NCBI GenBank assembly: GCA_031262085.1
Contig: JAISIN010000114.1
Location: forward strand, 1 to 51,327
Reading direction: 5' to 3'
Length of the DNA stretch: 51,327 bases
DNA from: Prevotellaceae bacterium
GTDB lineage: Bacteria; Bacteroidota; Bacteroidia; Bacteroidales; Bacteroidaceae
Within the stretch, counting starts at the first letter, position 1; the number at the start of each line of letters is the position of its first letter. Shown in pieces: positions 31,342 to 40,745 of this stretch. The notes beneath the pieces are model-generated. The model was not told the origin of the DNA and searched no databases. It saw only the letters and a program-made list of their open reading frames with translations. A program made the translations under genes and the position numbers.

Positions 31342-31917
31342 TTAGTGACAGCAACCACATCCGCAGCCATCGCCGCAGTCGCCATGGTCGCAACCGCAGT
31401 CGCAACCGTCGCCACTGAGCATTCGGGCAACTTCAGCCAATTCTTCGTTGGTAGCAGGACGGCTCTCAACGACACTGCCGACGAAGTTCAGGTCGCAGCC
31501 TGCCAGCGGGTGATTCATATCCATAGTTACAACCTCGTCCGTCACAGCGACTACGATGCCGTTGATGCGTTGTCTGTCTTGGGTCATCATGGGGAGGATG
31601 TTTCCTTCGACTACCCGCTCGGCATCGAACTTGCCCTCTACCTCAAAGGCACTTCGCGGGAGATCGATGATATGCTCATCGTCAAGCTCACCGTAAGCTT
31701 CGTCGCAAGGGATGATAAAGTCGAACAGCTCGCCCGCCTTCAGGTCTTTGACCTGTTCTTCAAAAGAAGGCAATGTCATTCCTACTCCCGAGATAAATTG
31801 GAAGGGGTGTTCGGCAGTTGCCTCTTCGCTTAAATCTTTTTCGCCGTTTTCTATGGCGTATAGCTTATATGCTACGGTGATGTACTTGTTCTTTTCTTCT
31901 TTTTCTACGATTTCCAT
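31342..31917 (-). CDS. SlyD-like FKBP peptidyl-prolyl isomerase with metal-binding tail
   Basis: A 191-residue FKBP-type prolyl isomerase and chaperone of the SlyD group. The FKBP core has the insert-in-flap layout: 'VAYKLYAIENGEKDLSE', 'FQFISGVGMTLPSFEEQVKDLKAGE', 'FIIPCDEAYGELDD', 'IVVAVTDEVVTMDMNHPLAG'. The last 24 residues are a metal-binding tail with eight cysteines and two histidines (GDGCDCGCDHGDCGDGCGCG, then CCH). In E. coli SlyD a His/Cys-rich tail binds nickel and serves hydrogenase maturation; here the metal and client are unknown. The gene has its own -7 element 27 nt upstream. Confidence 0.92.
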   Translation of the reverse strand: MEIVEKEEKNKYITVAYKLYAIENGEKDLSEEATAEHPFQFISGVGMTLPSFEEQVKDLKAGELFDFIIPCDEAYGELDDEHIIDLPRSAFEVEGKFDAERVVEGNILPMMTQDRQRINGIVVAVTDEVVTMDMNHPLAGCDLNFVGSVVESRPATNEELAEVARMLSGDGCDCGCDHGDCGDGCGCGCCH

Positions 31918-31944
31918 ATTTACGATTGTTTAAAAGTGAGGGGG

Positions 31945-31952
31945 CAAAGGTA
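31945..31952 (-). promoter_or_regulatory. -7 element for the SlyD-like gene
   Basis: TACCTTTG on the minus strand fits TAnnTTTG, 27 nt before the start codon, in the 46-bp gap after the GH115 gene. No -33 TTTG. Confidence 0.5.
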
Positions 31953-31963
31953 GGTTATTTATT

Positions 31964-34549
31964 TCAATTCCCCCTTGCGTTAGGCGATTCTTCCATAAAC
32001 AAATAGGTTTTCTTGTATCCGCCAAAGTCTATAATCACCTTTTCGAAGACGATACCCGGATCGAGCGGAGTGATGGTTAGCGTATGCAAATCATCGTCGG
32101 CGGCAGCCAATGGCAGCTTCACCATGCTCTCGACAACCCGACGCGCCACCGTGGGGTAGAAGACCGAATAAACATTCTCGGGCGATTCGTTCAGGTTGTA
32201 GTTGAAGTTGACCACCTTCGCTTCGCCTCCATCGAAAGCCACTCCGTATCGGTGTCCTTTGGGATTGCTGAAAGCCAGTGTCGACTTCACGACCACATGC
32301 ACGGTGACCTCCTTTACTTCGCGGGGGATTTCCATCTTGTAAGCCAGCGAAGCGCCCGCGACCTCTTCGGTGTAGGGCATCAGTGCAACGCCGCTCAGGG
32401 TGCGTCCCATATAAGGGATAATCGTCCAGCTCGCTTTGGCGGCATCTTTGGCGGCAAAGTAATGCTCGGCTTCGACCACCACCACTCCGTCTTGCGGTTT
32501 GAACACATATCCTCCCACCGCTTTTTCGGGGTCTGCCACCCGAAACACCTTCGGCTGGCGGTCGGCAGGGAAGTTATCGTTCCACGAAGTATAGCCGATG
32601 TGCTTCTGTATCATCATGTTCTTCCATTTTCCGCCCGACATTACGTTGTTGTAGTCATCGCAGAGAGCGGCGTCGCGTTTGAATGTTTGCTCCACCTTAT
32701 CTGCCCACACATTAGCCTGCGGATTGTTCTCCTTGTAGAGTTTGTGATTCATGGCTTGGGCATAATACATTTCGTAAAGGTTCGCCATTGCCTGTACGGG
32801 GAAGAGAATCAACTGTTTGTAAGCATCGCAATACTCAGGCTTCAGTGAGATATATTGGCGCAAGGCTTCTGCTTCGAGCTTTAGGTATGCGTCGGACACC
32901 TGTTGCCATTCGCCGGTTTCGAGGTTGTAAGTACGGCTGTCGAGCATCTCGGGGGTAACCCGTCCGTTGTATTTGCTATACAGATTCAGGATGCGCATGG
33001 CTTCATCAGCTTGTTCCTCGCCGAATTGCTGTGCACAGAACTGCCGTGTATGCTCCAGCAGATTGCCGGCATTGTATTGATGCGGATTCCACGCCATGTT
33101 GAGGAAGAGCGTAATGGGATACTCCATCGGTTTGAGGTCGCCCACGTTCAGCACCCACAGCTTATCTACACCATAATCGTAGGTCAACTGGAGTTGCTCC
33201 CATAAATTCTGTACAGGAGTAACATTGAGCCATTTCGAGTTGCGCGGTGCACCGACATAGTCCACATGATAATACATACCCCATCCGCCGGGATGTTTTC
33301 TGCCTTCGGCGTCGGGCAGGCGCGTCACATCTCCCCAGTTATCGTCGGTGAGCAACATGATAGCATCGTCGGGAGCACGTAGTCCGCGGTCGTAATAGCG
33401 CTGCACCTCCTTATAGACAGCCCACACCTGCTGCCGCTTTTCGGGCGCCTTTCCGGTGACATCCTTGATGATTTTGCGTTGATTCTTGAATATCTTCCGC
33501 AGCAAGTCCATAGCCTTCCGGTCTTGTGCCACATACTTATCGTCTTCGCCTTCGTTACCTCCCATAGGTGCGTCACCATCGCCGCGCATACCGATGGTGA
33601 TCAAATCTTCTGTGCCGACAGCCCGCTTGATTCCTTCGCGGAAGAATTGGTCGATCACCTTCTGGTTGGTATTATAATCCCAGACACCATACTCTCTGCG
33701 TTTTCGCGCCCACTCTTGGTGGTTGCGTGCCATGGGTTCGTGGTGCGATGTACCCATCACAACCCCCATCGTATGGGCAGTTTGGCTGTTTTCGGGATCG
33801 TCGGCATAGAAACTCCAGTTCCACATGGCAGGCCACATAAAGTTACCCCGCAGTCGCAAAATCAGTTCGAACACACGGGCATAGAAGCGATGGTCGCCAT
33901 AGTTGGTGCCGTAGGTATGCTTCACCCAGCCCGTCAGACAGGGAGCTTCATCGTTCAGGAAGATACCTCGATACTTCACAGCCGGTTCACCTGCGGTATA
34001 CGTACTACGCTCTATCGAGAGGTTCGGTTGTGGTTCTATCGGCACGTCTGCCCAGTCGTACCAAGGTGAAACACCGATTTGCTCCGATAGCTCATAGATG
34101 CCGTAGATGGTGCCTCGCTTATCGCTTCCGGTGATTACCAACGCCTCGTCTACTCCTTCCAGCGGATGCGAGACAACCGTCATCAGATACTGTTCCCATT
34201 TACCTTTGAGTGACGACACGTCGAGCTTTTTGTGTTTCACCATATCTTTAATATAACGGCTGTCGGTTGTACCTATAATCACAGGTCTCTTCGTATCGCC
34301 GGGAGTAAACAGTAAAAGCGCCTTCTTGCCGCTTACTTTCGAGAGATCGCCTTGCAGATTGCGGGCGGCTATCACCACGCCGGCATCATCTGCTTCGTCT
34401 ATGACGACAGGGACAGGTACACCGTTTTCTATCAAAGTGAAACGGTCGGGAGATAATTGGGCAGTAGTGATGCCCCGATGGTCGATAGCCCGCAAACCGG
34501 AGCTGCACATCAATACGAGAAATGCAACGAGTGCTGTTTTTATTCTCAT
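31964..34549 (-). CDS. Glycoside hydrolase family 115 alpha-glucuronidase
   Basis: An 861-residue exported enzyme that removes (4-O-methyl)glucuronic acid side chains from xylan. It has a signal peptide (MRIKTALVAFLVLMCSSGLRA), an N-terminal domain with 'VIIGTTDSRYI' and 'GSDKRGTIYGIYELSEQIGVSPWYDWADV', the catalytic TIM barrel with 'RGIFLNDEAPCLTGW', 'LRLRGNFMWPAMWN', 'VMGTSHHEPMARN' and 'LLTDDNWGDVTRLP', a helical region, and a C-terminal beta domain from about residue 690. Length and order are those of the family. No xylanase or SusC/D pair is next to it, so it is not in a standard polysaccharide utilisation locus in this window. A -7 element lies 48 nt upstream. Confidence 0.93.
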   Translation of the reverse strand: MRIKTALVAFLVLMCSSGLRAIDHRGITTAQLSPDRFTLIENGVPVPVVIDEADDAGVVIAARNLQGDLSKVSGKKALLLFTPGDTKRPVIIGTTDSRYIKDMVKHKKLDVSSLKGKWEQYLMTVVSHPLEGVDEALVITGSDKRGTIYGIYELSEQIGVSPWYDWADVPIEPQPNLSIERSTYTAGEPAVKYRGIFLNDEAPCLTGWVKHTYGTNYGDHRFYARVFELILRLRGNFMWPAMWNWSFYADDPENSQTAHTMGVVMGTSHHEPMARNHQEWARKRREYGVWDYNTNQKVIDQFFREGIKRAVGTEDLITIGMRGDGDAPMGGNEGEDDKYVAQDRKAMDLLRKIFKNQRKIIKDVTGKAPEKRQQVWAVYKEVQRYYDRGLRAPDDAIMLLTDDNWGDVTRLPDAEGRKHPGGWGMYYHVDYVGAPRNSKWLNVTPVQNLWEQLQLTYDYGVDKLWVLNVGDLKPMEYPITLFLNMAWNPHQYNAGNLLEHTRQFCAQQFGEEQADEAMRILNLYSKYNGRVTPEMLDSRTYNLETGEWQQVSDAYLKLEAEALRQYISLKPEYCDAYKQLILFPVQAMANLYEMYYAQAMNHKLYKENNPQANVWADKVEQTFKRDAALCDDYNNVMSGGKWKNMMIQKHIGYTSWNDNFPADRQPKVFRVADPEKAVGGYVFKPQDGVVVVEAEHYFAAKDAAKASWTIIPYMGRTLSGVALMPYTEEVAGASLAYKMEIPREVKEVTVHVVVKSTLAFSNPKGHRYGVAFDGGEAKVVNFNYNLNESPENVYSVFYPTVARRVVESMVKLPLAAADDDLHTLTITPLDPGIVFEKVIIDFGGYKKTYLFMEESPNARGN

Positions 34550-34912
34550 GGTTTTGTCTACAAATAATGGATGAATAAAATGAATGTTTCAATGGCGCAA
34601 AGGTAAGGCATCTTATGAGAAAAAACCTTGATGGCAGGTTACATTTTATATAGTCAACGGTTACATAAAGGGGAAAAATCATTCTTTTTTGAATTTTGCT
34701 ACCGTGATTATTTTCTTTTTCGTACTTTAGCGCCCGAATTTCGTCTCCGGACAAGTTCAAGTTAATAAGCATCTCTTGATAATATCGTGGTTGACATTAC
34801 AAATAGGCTTATTCTTTTTCAATTCATAAAATTACCCCGCGCGGAGTATAGCAATAAAGAGCCGTTCCAGCAGACTTTAATCTTTAACTTTCAATTTTTA
34901 ATTAAAAAAAAT
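34550..34912. other. Intergenic region between divergent GH115 and AAA/nuclease genes
   Basis: A 363-bp AT-rich gap. It holds the GH115 -7 element (34598-34605) and, on the plus strand, a TACTTTAG sequence near 34732 that nearly fits the -7 consensus and is followed by GCGCCC. The last 60 bp before the AAA/nuclease start are almost all A and T. No small gene is seen. Confidence 0.7.
34598..34605 (-). promoter_or_regulatory. -7 element for the GH115 gene
   Basis: TACCTTTG on the minus strand, a perfect TAnnTTTG, 48 nt before the GH115 start codon. No -33 TTTG. Confidence 0.5.
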
Positions 34913-36472
34913 ATGCAAGCAACCCGACGCATCTTCCCCATCGGGATACAAGATTTCGAACAACTGCGTACCCGCAACTATGTGTACGTAGACAAAACCG
35001 ACTTAGTCTATCAAATGGTCAGCACCAATCAGATATATTTCCTGAGCCGCCCCCGCCGCTTCGGAAAGAGCCTCTTGCTTTCCACGTTGAAAGCCTACTT
35101 CCTCGGAAAAAAGGATCTGTTCAAAGGATTGGCCATGGAGCAACTCGAAACGGAGTGGCAAGTGCATCCGATACTGCACCTCTCGTTTGCCGGAACAAAC
35201 TATGAGACGGTGGCTGACTTGAAAGGAGTGCTCGAAGGAAGACTCTCTGAATGGGAGCAAGAATACGGTCGTGACATCACAAAAAAAACCGTCAGCGAGC
35301 GTTTCGATAGCATTATCAAGTCTGCATACAAGCAAACCAAGAAAGGAGTGGTCATACTCATTGACGAATATGATTCTCCCATACTCGATTCGCACAGCCA
35401 GACAGATCCGGAGTTGCGCAAAACCTTGCGCTTGCTGCTACGCAAGTTCTTCAGTCCGCTCAAAGACAACACGGTCATGACCCGTTTCCTCTTCATCACC
35501 GGCATCACCAAGTTCAGCCAGCTGAGCATCTTCAGCGAGTTGAACCATTTGAGTAATATCAGCATGTTACCCGCATACAACAACATTTGCGGCATCACCG
35601 AAACCGAACTGCTCACACAGTTCAAACCCGATATTACCGCTTTGGCTAAACGTTACCATGAGAGCTACGACGAAGCATGCGCCCACCTCAAACGGATGTA
35701 TGATGGGTACCACTTCTGCGAAGATACGGAAGATATATATAATCCATACAGCATTATCAATGTGCTGAGCGGTCGAAAATACGACAGCTACTGGTATTCC
35801 AGCGGCACCCCCACCTTCCTCATCGAGTTGTTGAAAAACAGTAGCATGATTCCCGAAAACATGGAAGCGTGCGAAGCTGTTGCCGACGACTTCAATACAG
35901 CTGTCGAAACCCTGACCGAACCTATCCCCGTGCTCTATCAAAGCGGCTACCTCACCATCAAAAACTATTGGAACGGTATCTACACTTTGGGCTATCCCAA
36001 CGACGAAGTCAAATTCGGATTCGTTCGCTCACTCATACCCTCCATGATAGGTAGCAGCATACAAAAGAGCAGCATGAGCATCATCGCCATGGCAAAAGCC
36101 CTCGAAACCGGCGACGCGGAAAGTTGCATGCGGCAAATGCGCTCTTTTGTAGCCTCCGTACCCTACGAGAAGAAGAGCGACAACGAATCACGCGCCGGAA
36201 TCATCTTCTACATGCTCTTTACCCTACTGGGACAGTTCACGCAGACGCAGATACCCTCCGCCATCGGTCGTGCCGACGTGGTGGTGATGAACAAGCAGTA
36301 TATCTACCTCTTCGAGATCAAAGTCCACGGCACGGTCGACGCTGCTCTCGAACAGATAGAACGGCAACACTACGCCGTGCCCTACGAAGCAGATACGCGC
36401 CAAGTAGTGCGCATCGGGGTGAACTACGATGCACAAACACGTGGCATCACAGATTGGAAGATAGAGCGGTAA
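34913..36472 (+). CDS. AAA-ATPase-like / PD-(D/E)XK nuclease protein (DUF1703)
   Basis: A 519-residue protein with an N-terminal AAA-ATPase-like domain and a C-terminal PD-(D/E)XK-type domain. The start follows the family pattern 'FPIGIQDFEQLR...YVYVDKT'. Walker A is 'SRPRRFGKSLLL' (K52), Walker B 'VVILIDEYDSP' (D151, E152), and 'FITGITKFSQLSIFSELN' is the sensor region. The nuclease motif is complete: D455 in 'GRADVVV', and E468 with K470 in 'YLFEIKV'. An upstream start at 34787 would add a non-conserved extension, so 34913 is used. Such genes occur in many copies in Bacteroidales genomes; role in defence or as selfish elements is suspected but not shown. A paralogue begins at 50696. Confidence 0.9.
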   Translation: MQATRRIFPIGIQDFEQLRTRNYVYVDKTDLVYQMVSTNQIYFLSRPRRFGKSLLLSTLKAYFLGKKDLFKGLAMEQLETEWQVHPILHLSFAGTNYETVADLKGVLEGRLSEWEQEYGRDITKKTVSERFDSIIKSAYKQTKKGVVILIDEYDSPILDSHSQTDPELRKTLRLLLRKFFSPLKDNTVMTRFLFITGITKFSQLSIFSELNHLSNISMLPAYNNICGITETELLTQFKPDITALAKRYHESYDEACAHLKRMYDGYHFCEDTEDIYNPYSIINVLSGRKYDSYWYSSGTPTFLIELLKNSSMIPENMEACEAVADDFNTAVETLTEPIPVLYQSGYLTIKNYWNGIYTLGYPNDEVKFGFVRSLIPSMIGSSIQKSSMSIIAMAKALETGDAESCMRQMRSFVASVPYEKKSDNESRAGIIFYMLFTLLGQFTQTQIPSAIGRADVVVMNKQYIYLFEIKVHGTVDAALEQIERQHYAVPYEADTRQVVRIGVNYDAQTRGITDWKIER

Positions 36473-36555
36473 TAGGTAAGCAGTTCCTGATAGAAAATTT
36501 GATGCGATTGCCCCGATTGACGGGAGAGACAAATAGAATATTGGGGGAATTGTTC

Positions 36556-36563
36556 TAACTTTG
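36556..36563 (+). promoter_or_regulatory. -7 element for the SNF2 helicase gene
   Basis: TAACTTTG fits TAnnTTTG, 29 nt before the start codon. It indicates that the helicase can be transcribed apart from the AAA/nuclease gene. No -33 TTTG. Confidence 0.5.
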
Positions 36564-36592
36564 CGGCGTTTTTTATATAACACATATATCTC

Positions 36593-39500
36593 ATGATGCT
36601 CCCCGCACAAAAAAAGTATTACGATTCCCTCAAGGACATAGACAAGGCGATTGTGCAAATTGCACTGTTTTGCGCCGTAGACATAGACCTGTCGAGCCTG
36701 TCGAGGTTTTGCGCTGCACCATTTATCACGAAGTATGTCACGCAGAAAAAGATTAAGCAGGTCATGGACGATGCGGAAAAGGCTGGTCTGTTCGTACAAT
36801 CATACTACAGTGGACGCATGGCAAACACCGATTGCTTGATAGCCTTGTACCCCGACCTGAAAACATACAAACCCTTGTGGTCGCAAGTCAAGAAGGAAGC
36901 ACAATATTCATGGATGTACTACACAAGCAGCACGAACAACTCTACGGAGTCGGTCAGAATGTTGCGCAATTGTCTCTACGCACTGTTATTCGACAACAAG
37001 TTGTATAGCGGTTATGAGCATGATTTTCTCTCCAAATACCCACAGGATATGATCGATTTCTGTCAACAGATCATAACCGACGAACAATATGCTTCCTCAT
37101 TAAAATACATATCTAAAGAGGTCATGACCCACGTATGCAGCGACATGATGTACCACGCCTTTAATGACCTGCTTCCTGTTTCAACGATAAAATCGTATAT
37201 AGACAGACTTTCCGGATTGAATGGGAAAATAGATTTCAATAACGAGAAAGTGTTTCTTCAAAATGTCGCATCTCTGTATCGGGGCATTTTGGATAACGAA
37301 GATACGAATACCGACTATACACTGTGCCTCACCCCGTTCATCCACGCCGCCCTGCTCGACGAGCCACAAAAAGCGATGAATATTGCCGAACAGTCTTTAA
37401 AGGAAGAGAAGAAAGAAAACAATAGTGCATTTCCGTTCTTTATCCGTTCAATAGATGTCTACTATTATCTGCTGGTACTGATGCAACTTGATGTCAAGGT
37501 GTCTATACCTGTTCTGGAAAAAATCATCAAATGGAATGCCAAACATCCTACGTTGTTGTTGAAGGGATTCATGTCGGAATTTAATGCCATTGTGTACGAT
37601 TTCGCAGGTAAAAAGCAAGAAGATGCCACATACTATGCAAACATCGTAAAGGAGAACCTTACCGGCAACAAAGAGGGTGTAGTGCCCATAGATATGCTCT
37701 ACAATGTATTGATTTACTATGCCATAGGGAAGTCGTGCAATCAAAACAGCTACAAGAAGCTTCTCGACCTTTACGAACGAGCTATTCAGGGCGAATGTTA
37801 CTTGCTTGCCTACGAAATGAGTTATGTCTTAGACCAGTGGTATCACACGCCATCCACTGCCAAGATATACGCGAATCTCGCCAAGCAATTTAGCTACACG
37901 CCGATGATTTCGCGCATTCGTATACAGTCGGAATGGGAAAAGACCCTCAACCTGCTGCTTACACTCGAAAAAGGGAAAAAAGTCAAAAACGCCAAAGAAA
38001 AAGAGCAACGCATCGCCTACTTCTTCAATCCCAACAACACCTCCATACAACCGGTCTTACAAATGCGACAGGCTAAAGGTTGGTCGAAAGGACGGAATAT
38101 CGCCCTCTCTACGTTTGCTTCGGGCACAGTGGCAGGCATGACGGAACAAGATGCACGCATTGCGTTGTGCATCACCACAGTCAACAATGGATACCCCACC
38201 TTCAAACGTTCGGTTCTTTCTGAACTTGTGGGGCATCCCCATATCTTTCTCGACGGAACAGAGAACACGCCGGTAGAGTTTATCGGGACCAAACCTATCA
38301 TTGCCGTCAAGGAGAACTCAAAAGGCTACCTGCTGACCACCGACTTGACCGTTCAGGAATGGGACGACAACATACGCCTTGTCAAAGAGACCAATACCCG
38401 CTACAAGATATACTCCCTCACCGCCACACAACGCGAGATGCTAAACATCTTGTACCTCCAAAAACTGATTGTCCCCTTGCAGGGAAAGGACAAATTGATT
38501 GAACTGCTGGGAACATTCAGCGCCGCAGGCATGAACGTACACTCCGACCTCATCAGCAGTCAGGATGCCGCCGTTCCCGTCAAAGAGGTTCCTGCCGATT
38601 CGCGCATCCGCATCCAACTGCTTCCTTACGGCGACGGTCTGAAAGCCGAGCTGTTCAGCAAACCCTTCGGTACGCAGCCTCCATACTGCAAGCCCGGAAA
38701 GGGCGGAAAAGCCCTCATCGCCAGTGATGGCGAAGGACAACTGCAGGTGACACGCAACCTGCAAAAAGAGAAAGAGAACGAGAGCGCGCTGATGAACGAC
38801 ATTCAGGCGCTCGAAAGCCTCGACATCAACGACGGGCTGATGTCGTTTGGCGATCCGCTCGACTCGTTGCAGATACTCGACATTGCCCTGAAGCATGCCG
38901 GGCAGTGCGTCGTTGAATGGCCCGAGGGCGAGCGACTGCGACTGCGCGGAGCTGCCGACACGAGCCATCTGCAGATACAGATTAAGAGCGGTATCAACTG
39001 GTTCGACCTCAGCGGAGAATTGAAGGTAAACGAAGATACGGTCGTCTCTCTGCAACAACTGCTGGCACTCACCGCAACAGGACATCGGGGGTTTATCGAA
39101 TTGAAAACCGGCGAATATCTGGCTCTCAGCGCTACGCTGAAGAAGCAGTTGGATGCCATCAGGCTCTTCTCCGCCGAGACGAAAGGCAAAACACGCCTCA
39201 ACAAGTTCGCCTCTGCCGCGCTGAACGAGGTATTCGGCGAGATGGACGAGCTAAAAGAGCTAAAAGCCGACAAACAATGGAAGGAGTTTCACCGAACATT
39301 AGACACGCTGCAACAAACCACTGCGGACATACCGCTTGGTCTGCAAGCCGAACTGCGCCCCTACCAAGAAGAGGGGTTCCGATGGATGGCACGACTGGCA
39401 GGATGGAACGCCGGCGCCTGTCTTGCCGACGAGATGGGATTGGGAAAGACGCTGCAAGCGCTCGCTATTCTGCTATATCGCGCCAATCTGGGAGCGGCAT

Positions 39501-40720
39501 TGGTGGTTTGCCCGGTTTCGGTCATAGGCAACTGGCTGAATGAAGCCGAACGCTTTGCACCCTCGCTACGGGTACAGGTATTGTCGACAACCGGCAACGG
39601 ACGACGCGAAGTCATGCAAGCGCTCCGGGCAGGCGACGTGCTGGTAACCTCATACGGATTGCTGCAATCGGAAGACGAGCTGTTTGCCGAGTTCGACTAT
39701 GCCACCATCGTACTCGACGAGGCGCACGTCATCAAGAACTATGCCACCAAGACCTCCAAAGCGACCATGAGTCTGAAAGGAGCATTCCGCATCGCCCTGA
39801 CCGGTACACCGGTGCAGAACCATCCGGGTGAGATCTGGAATCTGTTCAACTTCATCAACCCGGGATTGCTGGGAAGCCTGAAGCATTTCAACGAGACTTT
39901 CATAAAGTCGCCCGACGAGCAGACACGCAAATACCTGAAGAAACTGATTGCACCCTTCATTCTGCGTCGTACCAAAGCCGGTGTCATAGACGAACTGCCG
40001 CCCAAGACAGAGATCGTGAAGCGAATTACGCTCTCCGATGAAGAGATGGCGTTCTACGAAGCACTGCGCCGACAAGCGCTGGAGAATCTGAGTAATGATA
40101 CGCACAGTAGTGGCGCCAAACATATTCAGGTATTGGCAGAGATTACCCGTCTGCGGCAGGCTTGTTGCAATCCGGCACTGATAACGCCCGACATGCACAT
40201 CCCGTCGACCAAGCTGAACACCTTCCTCGACCTGATGGGCGAGTTGCGCGAAAACAATCACCGTGCGCTTGTGTTCAGCCAGTTCGTCACCCATCTCACG
40301 CTGGTGCGAAAGGTATTAGACAAACAAGGCATCAGCTACCAATATATCGACGGAGCTACTCCTGTCAAGGAAAGGCAGAAGCGGGTGGATGCTTTCCAAA
40401 ACGGAGAGGGAGAGCTGTTTCTCATCAGCCTGAAAGCCGGAGGGTTGGGACTCAACCTTACTGCTGCCGACTATGTCATTCATCTCGATCCGTGGTGGAA
40501 CCCTGCCGTAGAAGACCAAGCCTCCGACCGTGCCCACCGCATCGGACAGAAGCGTCCGGTAACCATCTATCGTCTGGTGGCAGAAAACACCATTGAAGAG
40601 AAAATCATCCAACTCCATAGCCGGAAACGCGACTTGGCAGAATCACTGCTCGAAGGCAGCGACCAAGCAGCCAAGCTGTCGCTCGAAGAGATCATGGAGC
40701 TATTGAAAGAAGGGGAATAA
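36593..40720 (+). CDS. SNF2-family DEAD/DEAH-box helicase with long N-terminal region
   Basis: A 1375-residue protein. The C-terminal third is a complete SNF2 ATPase: motif I 'ADEMGLGKTLQALAIL' (K952), motif II 'IVLDEAHVIKN' (DEAH from D1042), 'ALTGTPVQNHPGEIWNLFNF', and the second RecA-like domain with 'LVFSQFVTHL', 'LISLKAGGLGLNLTAADYV' and 'DQASDRAHRIGQKRPV'. Such proteins move along or remodel protein-DNA complexes. The first 900 or so residues are not recognised: about 1-480 are helical and Lys-rich, with more A+T in the codons than the rest of the gene, and 480-900 are mixed. Translation may start at 36593 or at the next Met (36596). The lipoprotein gene follows at 25 nt. Confidence 0.9.
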   Translation: MMLPAQKKYYDSLKDIDKAIVQIALFCAVDIDLSSLSRFCAAPFITKYVTQKKIKQVMDDAEKAGLFVQSYYSGRMANTDCLIALYPDLKTYKPLWSQVKKEAQYSWMYYTSSTNNSTESVRMLRNCLYALLFDNKLYSGYEHDFLSKYPQDMIDFCQQIITDEQYASSLKYISKEVMTHVCSDMMYHAFNDLLPVSTIKSYIDRLSGLNGKIDFNNEKVFLQNVASLYRGILDNEDTNTDYTLCLTPFIHAALLDEPQKAMNIAEQSLKEEKKENNSAFPFFIRSIDVYYYLLVLMQLDVKVSIPVLEKIIKWNAKHPTLLLKGFMSEFNAIVYDFAGKKQEDATYYANIVKENLTGNKEGVVPIDMLYNVLIYYAIGKSCNQNSYKKLLDLYERAIQGECYLLAYEMSYVLDQWYHTPSTAKIYANLAKQFSYTPMISRIRIQSEWEKTLNLLLTLEKGKKVKNAKEKEQRIAYFFNPNNTSIQPVLQMRQAKGWSKGRNIALSTFASGTVAGMTEQDARIALCITTVNNGYPTFKRSVLSELVGHPHIFLDGTENTPVEFIGTKPIIAVKENSKGYLLTTDLTVQEWDDNIRLVKETNTRYKIYSLTATQREMLNILYLQKLIVPLQGKDKLIELLGTFSAAGMNVHSDLISSQDAAVPVKEVPADSRIRIQLLPYGDGLKAELFSKPFGTQPPYCKPGKGGKALIASDGEGQLQVTRNLQKEKENESALMNDIQALESLDINDGLMSFGDPLDSLQILDIALKHAGQCVVEWPEGERLRLRGAADTSHLQIQIKSGINWFDLSGELKVNEDTVVSLQQLLALTATGHRGFIELKTGEYLALSATLKKQLDAIRLFSAETKGKTRLNKFASAALNEVFGEMDELKELKADKQWKEFHRTLDTLQQTTADIPLGLQAELRPYQEEGFRWMARLAGWNAGACLADEMGLGKTLQALAILLYRANLGAALVVCPVSVIGNWLNEAERFAPSLRVQVLSTTGNGRREVMQALRAGDVLVTSYGLLQSEDELFAEFDYATIVLDEAHVIKNYATKTSKATMSLKGAFRIALTGTPVQNHPGEIWNLFNFINPGLLGSLKHFNETFIKSPDEQTRKYLKKLIAPFILRRTKAGVIDELPPKTEIVKRITLSDEEMAFYEALRRQALENLSNDTHSSGAKHIQVLAEITRLRQACCNPALITPDMHIPSTKLNTFLDLMGELRENNHRALVFSQFVTHLTLVRKVLDKQGISYQYIDGATPVKERQKRVDAFQNGEGELFLISLKAGGLGLNLTAADYVIHLDPWWNPAVEDQASDRAHRIGQKRPVTIYRLVAENTIEEKIIQLHSRKRDLAESLLEGSDQAAKLSLEEIMELLKEGE

Positions 40721-40745
40721 GTTGTTGAATAATAACGTTCTAATA

